From contig NZ_CP029550.1 in the NCBI RefSeq assembly GCF_003173715.1, positions 5,906,001-5,970,000 of the forward strand: DNA of 64,000 nucleotides. The letters are read 5' to 3'. The notes beneath the pieces were generated by a model. It was not told the DNA's origin. It was given only the letters and a program-made list of their open reading frames with translations, and did not search any database. Origin of the DNA: Methylobacterium durans. GTDB taxonomy: Bacteria; Pseudomonadota; Alphaproteobacteria; Rhizobiales; Beijerinckiaceae. Both the position numbers and the translations under genes were made by a program. Below are positions 26,245 through 36,240 of this stretch, one piece after another. How positions within the stretch are numbered: position 1 is the stretch's first letter; each line of letters opens with the position of its first letter.

Positions 26245-26589
26245 ATGGCACGACTGAGCATCCGGATCGACATCGGACCGGAGAACCGGCTTGGCCCCGG
26301 CAAAGTTCAGCTTCTCGAAACGATCGCGGAGCACGGCTCGATCTCGGCCGCAGGACGGGCTCTCGGCATGTCTTATCGCCGCGCCTGGATGCTGGTCGAG
26401 GCGATGAACAAGGGCTTCGGCCGACCGGTGGTTGAGGCGCAGATCGGCGGCAAAGCCGGCGGTGGCGCGCGCCTCTCGGCCTTCGGAGCGGACGTGGTGG
26501 CCCATTATCGGGCCATCGAACGCGCCGCCGATAAGGCGGCCTCTCCGTTCCTCGCACGGCTGACTCCGACCTTGGCAGACGAGCGCTAG
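26245..26589 (+). CDS. modE: ModE-type winged-helix regulator (N-terminal domain only)
   Basis: The 114-residue protein begins LSIRIDIGPENRLGPGKVQLL and continues IAEHGSISAAGRALGMSYRRAWMLVEAMN, the LysR-like HTH of ModE, with GGKAGGGARLSAFGADVVAHYRA following. The TOBE molybdate-binding domains of E. coli ModE are absent, as in many alphaproteobacterial 110-130 residue forms. Such proteins regulate mod genes. Here the mod operon beside it is broken, so the regulator may be orphaned or act elsewhere. Confidence 0.88.
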   Translation: MARLSIRIDIGPENRLGPGKVQLLETIAEHGSISAAGRALGMSYRRAWMLVEAMNKGFGRPVVEAQIGGKAGGGARLSAFGADVVAHYRAIERAADKAASPFLARLTPTLADER

Positions 26590-26828
26590 GAGAGTCCGAA
26601 CGGCATCCGCCCCTTGTCAGCGTCGCGCGTCTTCGACGGGTGGGTATATCTGGAAAGACATAGCGACGGCGAGGCTTCGCGTGATGCACAGCCCTCATCT
26701 CAGTGGATCGGTGCTGCGCGCTCGCGGCGGGAGCGGGCCGCCTGAAGCCGAAATGGCAGCTTTAGCGACGATGATGGCCGCGAGACACGATGCCGGCGAC
26801 GCCGACGAATCCCAGGATTCGCCGAACG

Positions 26829-26996
26829 CCCTCGCTGTATGTGGGAGGGCGGCCGCGACACGTGGCGAACTTACGCCGCGTGGCGCAAGATCGCGGAGGC
26901 CGCCTGCTCAATCACGGCGGCGGCATCGCGGGCAGCCTGACGCTGCTGCCCGGTCTCGTCGGCCAGAGCGAGACCGGGCTGTTCCCGCCTCGATGT
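26829..26996 (+). pseudogene. DUF2325-like gene fragment
   Basis: One plus-strand frame reads SLYVGGRPRHVANLRRVAQD, RGGRLLNHGGGIAGSLTLLPGL and then ETGLFP, resembling the DUF2325 core (YVGGRxxHVxxLRxxAExxGGxLLHHDGGxE..., then a GLVxxADVVLFP strand). The rest of the domain (Cys/His part and the C-terminal helix) is absent and no convincing start is near. It is probably another relic of the decayed region. Confidence 0.45.
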
Positions 26997-27225
26997 GAGC
27001 GAGGGCGTCCGGCGAGGCGGCGAAGGATCACAGATCCGGCAGATGGATCGGCGTGACCGCCACATCGATCAGAGGCTTTTGAAGGACGCCGGCGTCTGCG
27101 ACGATCGCTGATCAAGGTCAGGCGCCGGGGATGTCCGCACGGAACCGGACGCGCCTGGATGCAGGCGCTGCCCTGCACCTGAAAATACGCGAGCATGACA
27201 CGGCCAAAATAGCGAGAGGGCCGCG

Positions 27226-28635
27226 ATGATGTCAGACGCGACGCCCATCGATCCTGATCCTGAGACGAAGGGCCAGGAGCGGCCTACCTTTCGTTCGCCG
27301 CGCCGTCGACGCTGGGGCCACCTCCTCGCCATTATGGGGGTGCTGCTCCTCATCGCTGCCGGGTTCGGGCTGGCTCACGTCTGGTCGCCCCACGCCAACC
27401 TGCGCATCACCACAGGTCCGCCAGGAAGCACAGCTCAGCGCTTCATCTCGGCCTTCGCGTCCGTGGCGAAGACCCAGCATCCCCGCATCAACCTGGACCT
27501 CGTGCAGGTCGACGACCTCGCGGCGAGCGCCAAGGCGCTGGAAGAGGGCCGCACGGACCTCGCCATCGTGCGCAGCGACGTGGCACCGCCCGCCAACGGC
27601 CAGACCATCGTCATCCTGCGCCGGGACGTCGTTGCCTTCATCCTGCCGCCCAAGAGCCATGTCAGTTCGATGGCGAACTTGGCAGGCAAGACGGTCGGCA
27701 TCCCGGCCGGGCGGCTGCAGGCCTACAATGCCCAGATTCTCGACCTGGTGCTGGGCTACTTCGACGTGCCCGCGAAAGACGTCGGCAGGGTCTTCCTGTC
27801 GCTCGACGAGCTGGGTGAGGCCGCCCGGGCGAAGAAGGTGGCCGCCGTCCTTGCCGTCGGTCCCATGGCGCCGGGCGAAATCGTCGACGTCGTTGCCACC
27901 ATCGCCCACGCGACGAAAGGGACCCCGGGGATGCTCTCGCTCGACGAAGCGGAGACCATCGGCAAACGCTTTCCCGGCTTCGAGTCAATCGACGTGCCCG
28001 TCGGCGCGTTCCGGGCAAGGCCGGCCACACCGAGCGACACCGTGACGACGCTCGCCGTCACCTATCGGTTCGCCGCGCCGGAGCTGATGCCGAACGTGGT
28101 GGCGGCGGCTATTGCCCGCTCGATCCTGACAACGAAAGCTAAGTTCATGGCGCTGACGCCGCTTGCCAACCAGATCGAGGCGCCCGACCCCGACGCCAAG
28201 GGGCCGCTCCTGCCGGTGCACCCCGGTGTCGCGGACTACCTGAACAACGGGGATCAGAGCTTCTTCGACCAGTTCCAGCAGTATTTCTACGTCGGCGGCC
28301 TTGCCCTCAGCCTGGCCGGCTCGCTGTTTGCCGCCGCCACGACCTACTGGAGCCGGCGTCGGTCGGAGGCGGACTGGCGGCCGATCAAGCGGCTGGTCGA
28401 GATTGCGGATGCGGCGCCTCGCGCGGACGCCTCGGGGCTTGCCGCGTTGGACGAGGAGTTCCACCAGCTCGTCTCGGTGGTGCTGGGAACCTCGCCCGGG
28501 GGCGGCGACACGGATCGGATGTCAGCCTTCTCGACGGCCCTGGCGCATGCGCGGCACGCCCTGGATCAGCGACGGGCAAGCCTCGCACCGGAGCCGGGAC
28601 TTCGGCCCGCCACAACGCTCGTCGCGGCGCAGTGA
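27226..28635 (+). CDS. TAXI-type solute-binding membrane protein
   Basis: The 469-residue protein has a cytoplasmic N-tail, a membrane anchor (LLAIMGVLLLIAAGFGLAHVW, about residues 33-53) and the TAXI/NMT1-like binding fold: LRITTGPPGSTAQRFISAF, then DLAIVRSD, then LAGKTVGIPAGRLQAYN. A second membrane helix near residue 355 (YFYVGGLALSLAGSLFAAA) is followed by a charged cytoplasmic tail of ~90 residues. It resembles the inner-membrane-anchored relatives of TRAP-TAXI receptors. No TRAP permease gene is nearby, so it may be a sensor or an orphan receptor. Confidence 0.8.
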   Translation: MMSDATPIDPDPETKGQERPTFRSPRRRRWGHLLAIMGVLLLIAAGFGLAHVWSPHANLRITTGPPGSTAQRFISAFASVAKTQHPRINLDLVQVDDLAASAKALEEGRTDLAIVRSDVAPPANGQTIVILRRDVVAFILPPKSHVSSMANLAGKTVGIPAGRLQAYNAQILDLVLGYFDVPAKDVGRVFLSLDELGEAARAKKVAAVLAVGPMAPGEIVDVVATIAHATKGTPGMLSLDEAETIGKRFPGFESIDVPVGAFRARPATPSDTVTTLAVTYRFAAPELMPNVVAAAIARSILTTKAKFMALTPLANQIEAPDPDAKGPLLPVHPGVADYLNNGDQSFFDQFQQYFYVGGLALSLAGSLFAAATTYWSRRRSEADWRPIKRLVEIADAAPRADASGLAALDEEFHQLVSVVLGTSPGGGDTDRMSAFSTALAHARHALDQRRASLAPEPGLRPATTLVAAQ

Positions 28636-28755
28636 GCACCTCCCGCCTCACACCTCCCGCCTCACACCTCACGTGGCTCGGTGCTTCCGCCCCTGTCCTG
28701 ATCCGAGCCGCGGCGCGATCGGAACCGGCTCGGCCAAGTGAAGCGGCAACCGCCT

Positions 28756-29418
28756 TCAAGGGGCGGCGACCGGAGAATGGGACGGAACCTGTGGCTCAGC
28801 CCCATCCTGGAACAGGTGGCCGGGCTTCAGCATGATCGCCCGCAACCTCGTGTGGCCGAGCACCCGACCGAGTTCGCGGTAAGTGAAGTAGGGCGTCAGC
28901 GCCACCAGCAGAATCCAGGCAAGCGACACCAGGCCGAGCGGGCCTCCGGCGATCTCCGGAAGGACCTGTCCCACCGCCTTTCCATGCCACGCCCCCTCCA
29001 GCACCGCCTCGAGCACGTATGCCGCGACCAGCACGACGGTGAATGCCGACACACGATAGAGGATCACCGTGATGAGCCGCCCCGCCTCCAAGCGGCGCCC
29101 GATCAACAGGGAGCCAACCCCGACCGCCTCAGCGAGCAGCATGATCTTGGCAAACACCAGCGCGTTGATCAGGCCGAGCACGTAGAAGTGGTGGCTCGAG
29201 TAGTGCGGAGCATCTTGGTCGACGCGGGCGTAGATGGTGAGGCTGAAGAGGATCAATGTCCCGAGGATCACGATGAGGTAGAGAGCGAACCAGAGATAGC
29301 GCTCGGCCTCATCAATGGCGCGACGAGCCCACGAATGCCCGGGAACCCCCGCAGCGGGATCATGAGAGTCCTCTGCCGGTGCAGCCTGAGCTTCCGATCG
29401 ATTCGCCACGGTGTTCAC
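28756..29418 (-). CDS. Integral membrane protein, four predicted helices
   Basis: The ~220-residue protein has a hydrophilic N-terminus and hydrophobic segments YLWFALYLIVILGTLILFSL, LGLINALVFAKIMLLAEAVG, a third (VILYRVSAFTVVLVAAYVL) and a fourth (PLGLVSLAWILLVALTPYF). The third-fourth loop contains FTYRELGRVLG. No family is recognised with certainty. The GTG at 29418 has GGGAG 7 bp upstream and is preferred to a TTG at 29520. It is convergent with the TAXI-type gene. Confidence 0.65.
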   Translation of the reverse strand: MNTVANRSEAQAAPAEDSHDPAAGVPGHSWARRAIDEAERYLWFALYLIVILGTLILFSLTIYARVDQDAPHYSSHHFYVLGLINALVFAKIMLLAEAVGVGSLLIGRRLEAGRLITVILYRVSAFTVVLVAAYVLEAVLEGAWHGKAVGQVLPEIAGGPLGLVSLAWILLVALTPYFTYRELGRVLGHTRLRAIMLKPGHLFQDGAEPQVPSHSPVAAP

Positions 29419-29529
29419 AGACCGTCTCCCGTGCTTTGACAGGCGCGAGCGCAGCGGGCCTGCGGTGCTTGTGTCGATCCCGCTTCGCAGCTTCGGCGTC
29501 TCCTGCTGCCGCCTTACCAAGCCGGCCGG

Positions 29530-29952
29530 CTACTCCGGACCTCCTATGTGGGGTCTCGGCTCTGCCCCGGCCGGACACCGCTGATAGCTCTGGAGGCTTT
29601 CGAAATCCGCCCCCAGCGAGATCATGCCGTCCTCCCTCGAAACGAGGATCAGGTTCGCGACGGACGGCTGCGGCTGTTCGCCGGACGAGCATCGCAGGTG
29701 AGCGGAGTAGATCGCGCCGGCTCGTCCCGCCGTCTCATCAACCCAGTCGATCGTGCATCGCGAGTCGGCTCGGGAATATGCCGACGCCGTGATCGAGAGG
29801 GGTGGCTGATCGTTCTTGGTGCACGACTGCCCGCCCGCGATCCACTCGCCCCAGAACGCCTCCGGGACAGCCTTGTGGCGCTTGATATCCGCAGTCGCAG
29901 CGTGGGGAGCGATGAGGATGGAGACGATTGCGGCCATGCAGGTGAAGCGCAT
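29530..29952 (-). CDS. Secreted hypothetical protein
   Basis: The 140-residue protein has a signal peptide (MAAIVSILIAPHAATA) and a ~120-residue mature part with four cysteines (GQSCTKN, SRCTIDW, HLRCSSG, YQRCPAG), likely two disulfides. FWGEWIAGGQSCTKND resembles the start of small lipocalin-like periplasmic domains that many Hyphomicrobiales secrete, but I cannot name a family. Confidence 0.65.
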   Translation of the reverse strand: MRFTCMAAIVSILIAPHAATADIKRHKAVPEAFWGEWIAGGQSCTKNDQPPLSITASAYSRADSRCTIDWVDETAGRAGAIYSAHLRCSSGEQPQPSVANLILVSREDGMISLGADFESLQSYQRCPAGAEPRPHIGGPE

Positions 29953-30831
29953 GCATGCCTCCCAACTCTTCGCTGCGTCAGACCATCAGCGCCTGTCCCG
30001 GACTGCGTGTTGTGGAGTTCGGGGGCCCACCGGGCGAGCCACATATGCTCGCAGCGCGTTGCGAGCATACGGAGGCCGAGCAAGGCAGCTTGACCGAATG
30101 GGACATCGGCTCATGCTCGGCCCGCAAGCGCACTCTGATGTCTGATGCCTCAAAAGGGCTTGGCTCGGAACGAGATGAGTCGGAGCGGGACGTCCGCTGA
30201 GGCCGGTGGATCGCCCGAAAGCCACCGTTCCGCCTTCGGCCAGCATCCGTCATGTGGGCCAGCGAGATCAGGCACCCGGAATCGGGTGCTGAAAGTCCGC
30301 GGTAGGGTGATGGCCGCTCAAATCACGACGTACGAGGAGCCCGACAGACCAGCGCATCGCTGCGAAGGCCGACAGCTTACTCAGGTGTGCAGGGACTGTC
30401 CCGAACGGTGATGAAAGAACAATTCCCTGCACGTTGCGGACGACAAGCACGCTGCGCATGGCGGGGTAGCGGCCGCCGGCCATGATCCTCCCGTAAGATG
30501 CGGGTGACCGCGATGTCGACGATCCACCGCGACGAGATGTTTGATCGCGGGGTTTGATGGCGCAGCGTCCGTGCCTCGTTGCGGAGGCCGTGGAATGCGT
30601 CCGTCGCCGAACCGGCTGCTCCGTTTTGAACCGGATCTGCCGCCCGCACGCAGGCTGAGCCGAGCCGGCTCGCGGCAACGCCTCTCCCCGGTGGCGCAGG
30701 CGGTCGTCGCGTCCGCCACGAACTACCCCGGTTTGCGATCCCGGCGATATGCACGATGCCAAGCTCGGCCGTAACGGCCGATCACCCGAGACACGGACAC
30801 GTGCAACGTCGGGTCGGCAACCTCACCCGGA
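29953..30831. other. 879-bp region without a convincing gene
   Basis: Open frames exist on both strands, but none has both a good start and a recognisable product. Two hairpins are visible: TATGCTCGC/GCGAGCATA (30044-30052 with 30061-30069) and GCACCCG/CGGGTGC (30272-30278 with 30283-30289). It may hold degraded genes plus the promoter of the 29530-29952 gene; the second hairpin could end transcription. Confidence 0.4.
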
Positions 30832-33522
30832 TCAAACGAGATCAATGTGATCCACGCGCAGGATCGGATTGACAGAGTTGTCGCCTGTGTCGAACGCCGC
30901 AAAACCCAATGTGTGAGGTCCGGCCGTGGCGAACGAGATCGAGTGGTACGATCCTGAAGCCGATGTGGCCTTTGCCAGCAAACTTACAGTTCCATCGACG
31001 GAGACCATCCCAAAATCTTGATAGGGTCCGCTGTCGGTGAATGTGAACGACCAGTCAAATACGACGGATTGGCCAGCCTCCACGATGAGGGTCGTCTTCA
31101 TCGCATGGCCTGCCGAGGGAAGGGTTCCCGCCGCTGTTGAGATGGAACCGTGGGAAAGGCCGAGGAAGTCCTCGATTTCTGCCGCCGTCTTGCCAGCACT
31201 CGATGTGATCGTTCCTTCCGCCCCGTCCCCGGTGGCGCCTACGGTGGCGCCGCCGGTGTATGTCCAGCCCACCAATCCGTTGTCGAAGGAGAAGAGCGCC
31301 TCTCTTGTGCCATTGATCGTGATGCCGATCGGTGTTGCCGTTCCATCGATCGCGTTCACCGAGATCGTATCGCTCAACGTCTCTCCGGTGTTCAGAGCCT
31401 GCACGGCCGGCAACGCATTGCCGGTCAGCGTGTAGGTCCAGGCACCGCGTGCATCGATCGTCACGATGCCATAGCTGCCGTTGTAGCTCCCGGCCACGAA
31501 GGAGCTTTCTCCCGCATCGACATCCGTGATGGTCAGGAGGCCATTGGCGCTCAGGACCTGATCTTCGGTTACAGAGCCGGTGCTGATGCCGCCGAAGGTC
31601 GGAGCGTCGTTGGTGCCGTCGATGGTGACGACGATGCCGTGCTGCGTCCCGTCGCGGCTGGCGACGGTCAACGTGTCAGTCGTGTGGTCGTGCGCACCGA
31701 GCGCCTGCACGGCGGCATGGCCGTTGAGCAATGCGTAGACCCAATGTCCTGCGCTATCGATCGACAGCGTGCCGTAGGCGCCGGTCACCGACCCCGCGAG
31801 GAAGACGCTATCCCCCTCGTCAGGATCGGAGATCGTGAGCTGGCCCGCCGCAGTGAGAAGGCCGTCCTCCCGAACGGTCCCGGCATCGACGCCTGCGATG
31901 ACGGCGGCGTCGTCGGCGCCAGTGACCGTGACCGTGATGACATGCTGGGTTCCGTCCAGGCTGGTGACCGTGAGCAGATCGGCGTCATGGACGCCAGCTT
32001 TCAGGCCCTGCACGGCTTTGCTGCCGTTCAGCAAGGTGTAGGTCCAAGCGCCGCTCTCATCGATCGCAAGCGAGCCGTACCGCCCCGTCACGGCGCCCGG
32101 GAGAAAAGCGCTCTCCCCGTGATCGTCATCCGTGATGGCGAGGTGCCCTGACGCAGCGAGCACGCCATCTTCCTGAACGGCCCCGACATCCGAGCCGGTG
32201 ATCACAGGGGCATCGTTGGTGCCCTTGATCGTGATCGTGACGACGTGAATGGCGCTGTCGGCTCCCCCGAGATCGGACAGGATGATCTGGTAGGATTCCT
32301 GGATCGTCTCTCCGGCTCCGAGTGCGCGCACGAGGGTCTGATCAGGCGTGTAGGTCCATTCCACCGCGCCGTATCCGTCATGGGCAGGCGTTGAAACCCT
32401 GGCCTCGAAGACGCCGAGCTTCGACGAGGCAGCGGAAACGGGCTGGACGAGGACATTGTGCCGGTCGCTCGCGTCCGGATCGGTGAAGGCGATGAGACCG
32501 CTGGCGCCTGTTACCGCGCTGCTGGTTCCATCGACGATGGCGGCCGCGCTACGGGTTGCAGCAAAGCTCGGCGCCTCCTCTCGATCAGTGATTGTGATGT
32601 CGAAGGCCGTGCTGAGCGCGAGGCCCGTCGCATCGGTGGCCGTCACGATCAGGCGGATGCTGGGCTGGCTCTCGTGGTCGAGGGCCTGCCCTGCTCGCAA
32701 TTGAAGAACGCCGTCGACAACCTCGAAGCGTGCGTCGCTGAGGGTGTAGCTGAACGGACCGCCATCGGGATCGGCAGTCCGCAGAGTTCCGATCCGGGCT
32801 CCGGCAGCGTTCTCATCCACCGTCGCCGAGGACAGGACAATCGCACTTGGCGCCTCATCGACAGGCCGGACGACGCGCCCCTCTCCTGCCCCGAAGGTGA
32901 GGACGTGTACGAGTGGGTTGACACCGGCACTCGCGACATCCGGGTTGCTCTTCAAGTATTTCAATGTGTCGAGCGCGGCCGAGGGATCGCGCCCTTCGCG
33001 CCAGCCAAACAGCATGTAATGCGTGAGAGCATCTATGCCGGAACGCGCCACATCTGGATTGTGCGCAAGATAATAGGCCTTGTCGAACAACGCGTTGGGG
33101 CGCCGGCCTTCGAGATTTCCGAAGGTCATGTAGTGGTGAAAGGGATCGATGCCGGATGCCGCGACATCGGGATTCGAGGCTCGATAGAACGCTGCGTCGA
33201 AACCTCGTTCCTGCAGCAGGGCCGGGGTTGCGGAGCGACCTTCACGCCGTCCGTAAGCGAGATAGTGCTCAAGCGGGTCAATGCCCGCAGCTGCAACGTC
33301 GGGGTTTGCCGCGAGATAGGCGGTTGTTTCAAAGAAGAGGGATGGATCACGCCCCTCTTTCCAGCCGAAGAGATGATAGTGCAGCAATGGATCGAGCCCG
33401 GAGGCTGCAACGTCGGGATTCGCGGCAAGGTAGGCCGCCCCGTCGAAGAGCGCTCGGATTTCCACGCCGCCCATGCCCACCAGCTTCGATTGTAGATCGG
33501 CTTCGAATATCGCCGCGTTCAT
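30832..33522 (-). CDS. Large adhesin-like protein: five NPDV repeats, cadherin-like and VCBS domains
   Basis: The 896-residue protein begins without a signal peptide. Residues ~20-235 hold five ~40-residue repeats with the core YLAANPDVAASGLDPLLHY and ending FGWKEGRDPS, so each follows FD..YL..NPDVA..GIDPL.HY...G..EGR. Next is a cadherin-like domain (VDENAAGARIGTLRTADPDG) and about four VCBS-type repeats (TEDGxL...ITDxDxGES.F..G...G.YG...ID..GxWTYTL.N). The C-terminal ~150 residues are a lectin/jelly-roll-like domain ending VDHIDLV. Lack of an N-terminal signal and this layout suggest type I secretion to the surface; no secretion genes are next to it. Confidence 0.8.
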   Translation of the reverse strand: MNAAIFEADLQSKLVGMGGVEIRALFDGAAYLAANPDVAASGLDPLLHYHLFGWKEGRDPSLFFETTAYLAANPDVAAAGIDPLEHYLAYGRREGRSATPALLQERGFDAAFYRASNPDVAASGIDPFHHYMTFGNLEGRRPNALFDKAYYLAHNPDVARSGIDALTHYMLFGWREGRDPSAALDTLKYLKSNPDVASAGVNPLVHVLTFGAGEGRVVRPVDEAPSAIVLSSATVDENAAGARIGTLRTADPDGGPFSYTLSDARFEVVDGVLQLRAGQALDHESQPSIRLIVTATDATGLALSTAFDITITDREEAPSFAATRSAAAIVDGTSSAVTGASGLIAFTDPDASDRHNVLVQPVSAASSKLGVFEARVSTPAHDGYGAVEWTYTPDQTLVRALGAGETIQESYQIILSDLGGADSAIHVVTITIKGTNDAPVITGSDVGAVQEDGVLAASGHLAITDDDHGESAFLPGAVTGRYGSLAIDESGAWTYTLLNGSKAVQGLKAGVHDADLLTVTSLDGTQHVITVTVTGADDAAVIAGVDAGTVREDGLLTAAGQLTISDPDEGDSVFLAGSVTGAYGTLSIDSAGHWVYALLNGHAAVQALGAHDHTTDTLTVASRDGTQHGIVVTIDGTNDAPTFGGISTGSVTEDQVLSANGLLTITDVDAGESSFVAGSYNGSYGIVTIDARGAWTYTLTGNALPAVQALNTGETLSDTISVNAIDGTATPIGITINGTREALFSFDNGLVGWTYTGGATVGATGDGAEGTITSSAGKTAAEIEDFLGLSHGSISTAAGTLPSAGHAMKTTLIVEAGQSVVFDWSFTFTDSGPYQDFGMVSVDGTVSLLAKATSASGSYHSISFATAGPHTLGFAAFDTGDNSVNPILRVDHIDLV

Positions 33523-33775
33523 ATGCCCGTGAAATTTAGGATCCGTTATCGACTGCGGCCGCGGAGCCCCGGTCGAGACGTCGCGCGGCCCTCCGCGAGC
33601 CAGTCGCGCCGAGCCTCGGTGGCCTCACCCGGTGGCAGAGGGCGGACGCTGAGGACGTTTCGGCGCCCCGGCGTGGCGCTTGGCCTCCACCCTCTCGAGG
33701 CGGAGGTGCCAAGCGGCCTGGGCAAGGCTGCCGTGCTCGGCCTCGAGGGCGTGGAGACCGCCGCGGACGATGCCC

Positions 33776-35842
33776 TCAGGCGCGTTGGGTCGATTGCCGG
33801 CCTGTGACCTGATGGAGGATGCGGCCAAGCTGCTCGGCCGAATAGGGCTTGTGCAGCAGTTCGAAGCCGTGGCTGGTTTCCTGAGCCAGAACGTGGCTGT
33901 AGCCTGAGGCGAGCACCACCGGCAGGCGGGGCAGGCGACGCTGCAGTTCATGGGCGAGCGCCACGCCCCCCATGCCGGGCATCACCACGTCCGAGAACAC
34001 CAGCTCGAAACCTGCGCCATCGCTACCGAGCCGGTCCAACGCCTCTTCCGCGTTGGCGACCCAGGTCGGCCGGTAGCCGAGGTCTTCGAGAATCTGCGTG
34101 GCGAACTGGCCGACCCCGATGTTGTCCTCGACCACCAGAATGCGTTGGCCGCGTCCCAACGGTGCCGGCTCATGGTCCTGATCGGCGTCACCGTGAGCCT
34201 GCGCCTCCGGTCGAACCTCCGGCAGGTACAGCGTGAACGTGGTGCCGACGCCCACAATGCTGTCGACCTCGACATCGCCGCCCGATTGCTTGGCGAAGCC
34301 GAACACCTGCGACAGGCCCAGACCGGTGCCCTTGCCGACCGCTTTGGTGGTGAAGAACGGCTCGAAGATCCGGGACAGCTGATCGGCCGCGATGCCGCAG
34401 CCGGTGTCACGCAGCGAGATCGCCACGAAGGGGCCCTTGCCGCCGCCGTGCCCACGGATCGGCGGCATGGCACCCCCGCACGTCAGCCGAAGGGTCAGCG
34501 TCCCCTCCCCCTCCATCGCATCGCGGGCATTGACCGCCATGTTGATCAAGGCGGTATCGAGCTGGTTGAGATCGACACGGACGAAGCAGGTATGGTCCGG
34601 CACCTCCGTCACCAGGCGGATGCGCGCACCGGTCACGGGATCGAGCATGTCGCTCACCGTGCGCAGCCGGTGCCCGACGTCGATCACTTCCGGTTTGAGC
34701 GTCTGTCGCCGCGCGAAGGCCAGCAATTGACCGGTGAGTTTTGCGGCCCGGTCGACCGTATCGGAGACCGCGTCGAGGTAGCGACGCTTGCGCTCGTCCG
34801 GCAGCTCGGGGCGGCGCAGGAAATCCACGGATGAGCGGATGATCGTCAGCAGGTTGTTGAAGTCGTGCGCGACGCCGCCCGTGAGCTGGCCCACCGCCTC
34901 CATCTTCTGCGACTGACGCAACGCCTCCTGTGCCACGGCGAGTTCCGCCTCGCGCGCCTTCGCGATGCTGAGGTCGCGTCCGACCGCGATGAAGTTGAGG
35001 CCGTCCGGCTCCGGCGCCACGGTCCACTCGATGGGCTTCCACGATCCGTCGCGCGTGGCGATCCGGTTCTCGAACCGGGTCGGTTGCGCCGTCTCGCCCA
35101 TGCGGACGAGGGCAGCGAGCGTCTGATCCAAGCCGTCGGGGTGCATGAAGGTCGCGTAGGGGCGCGACAGGAGTTCCGTCCCGGACCAGCCGAGCACCTG
35201 GGTCCAGGCGGGGCTGACCGCCGACATCATCCCCTCGTAATTGGCGCGGGCCAGCATATCCTCGGACAGGTTCCAGAGCCGGTCGCGCTCGCGGGACCGG
35301 TCGGCAACCTGCTGTTCAAGGGTCGCGTTCAATTGGCGCAGGCTGGCTTCGGCCGCATCGCGGCGCTGCGCGGCGATCACGCCTTCCGTCGTCTCGATGG
35401 CGATATTCAGAAAGCCGACGACGGTCTCACCATCCCGCAGCGGACTGTAAGCGAACGTCCAGTAGGTATCCTCGGCGTAACCCTTGCGGGTCATGACGAG
35501 ATGCATGTCGGTACGGTGGACCCGTTGACCGGCCATGGCCCGCTCGATCAGCGGGGCGATATCGGCCCAGACGTCGTGCCAGACCTCTCGGATCGGCTGG
35601 CCCAGCGCGGCGGGGTGCCGGACCGCGAGAAAATCCGTGTAGGCCTCGTTGTAGATCATCGTCAGATCAGGTCCCCAGCTCGCGCACATCGCGAACGGGG
35701 ATGCCACCATCACCTCGTAGATCGAGGTGAGAGACGCCGGCCAGTTCTCGCGCGGGCCGAGCGGTGTGTCCGACCAGTCGAAGGCGTTGATCGATGCGCC
35801 TATGACCCGTTCGCCGGGAGGGGGAGCACGAAGCGCGCTCAT
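33776..35842 (-). CDS. Hybrid sensor histidine kinase with C-terminal receiver
   Basis: The 688-residue soluble protein has an N-terminal PAS-like region ([20 protein letters not shown]; ~residues 10-150), a second PAS (~200-300), HisKA with H-box [20 protein letters not shown] in part, an HATPase domain (N box [11 protein letters not shown]1 [16 protein letters not shown]2 [10 protein letters not shown]) and a receiver domain with phospho-Asp in [10 protein letters not shown]. The starting motif W(S/D)TPLGP.. is typical of HWE-like/soluble hybrid kinases in Rhizobiales. There is no membrane segment, so it senses a cytoplasmic cue. Its ATG overlaps the stop of the ParD-like gene by 4 bp. Confidence 0.92.
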   Translation of the reverse strand: MSALRAPPPGERVIGASINAFDWSDTPLGPRENWPASLTSIYEVMVASPFAMCASWGPDLTMIYNEAYTDFLAVRHPAALGQPIREVWHDVWADIAPLIERAMAGQRVHRTDMHLVMTRKGYAEDTYWTFAYSPLRDGETVVGFLNIAIETTEGVIAAQRRDAAEASLRQLNATLEQQVADRSRERDRLWNLSEDMLARANYEGMMSAVSPAWTQVLGWSGTELLSRPYATFMHPDGLDQTLAALVRMGETAQPTRFENRIATRDGSWKPIEWTVAPEPDGLNFIAVGRDLSIAKAREAELAVAQEALRQSQKMEAVGQLTGGVAHDFNNLLTIIRSSVDFLRRPELPDERKRRYLDAVSDTVDRAAKLTGQLLAFARRQTLKPEVIDVGHRLRTVSDMLDPVTGARIRLVTEVPDHTCFVRVDLNQLDTALINMAVNARDAMEGEGTLTLRLTCGGAMPPIRGHGGGKGPFVAISLRDTGCGIAADQLSRIFEPFFTTKAVGKGTGLGLSQVFGFAKQSGGDVEVDSIVGVGTTFTLYLPEVRPEAQAHGDADQDHEPAPLGRGQRILVVEDNIGVGQFATQILEDLGYRPTWVANAEEALDRLGSDGAGFELVFSDVVMPGMGGVALAHELQRRLPRLPVVLASGYSHVLAQETSHGFELLHKPYSAEQLGRILHQVTGRQSTQRA

Positions 35843-36048
35843 GCGCCCGGCTGTTCTTCGGCGGCGGCGCCGTCCATCTGCCGCACGGATCGGTGTTGCT
35901 GGACGTCGATGTCGCGCGCGTCGAGCCGGCGCAAGCCTGCGCGGAGGACTCCGCTGGAAGCGCCGCCGCGGCCTGTCGGCAGCATCCGCTCGGCCGCGGC
36001 ATGCCGCTCAGGGCTGAGCGAGATCGAGACGTTCTGGCGGAGCGACAT
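35839..36048 (-). CDS. ParD-like ribbon-helix-helix antitoxin (orphan)
   Basis: The 69-residue protein starts SLRQNVSISLSPERHAAAER and continues MLPTGRGGASSGVLRAGLRRL, the ribbon-helix-helix pattern of ParD antitoxins. ParD normally precedes parE, but here the next, overlapping (ATGA) gene is a hybrid histidine kinase and no ParE-like frame is seen. It may be an orphan antitoxin or a regulator of the kinase operon. The start at 36048 is the first in frame. Confidence 0.75.
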   Translation of the reverse strand: MSLRQNVSISLSPERHAAAERMLPTGRGGASSGVLRAGLRRLDARDIDVQQHRSVRQMDGAAAEEQPGA

Positions 36049-36240
36049 GGCTCACTTTTGACCGGTACGACCGGTGATGACCAGTCGCCAGCCTGCCATA
36101 GCGCCAGCCAATCACCCGATGCGCGAACGACAGGCGTTTCAGGGGCGCCGACGGTTGCTGCATCCGCGACGATTGGCGCCGCTCCGATCCCTCGGCCGGA
36201 ACGCTCGCCGGCGCAAGTCGCCCGGGGCGGCCTCCGGGGT

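Noticed and set aside
30044..30069. TATGCTCGC hairpin as an intrinsic terminator
   Set aside because: No T-run follows and no gene ends nearby; left as a plain hairpin.
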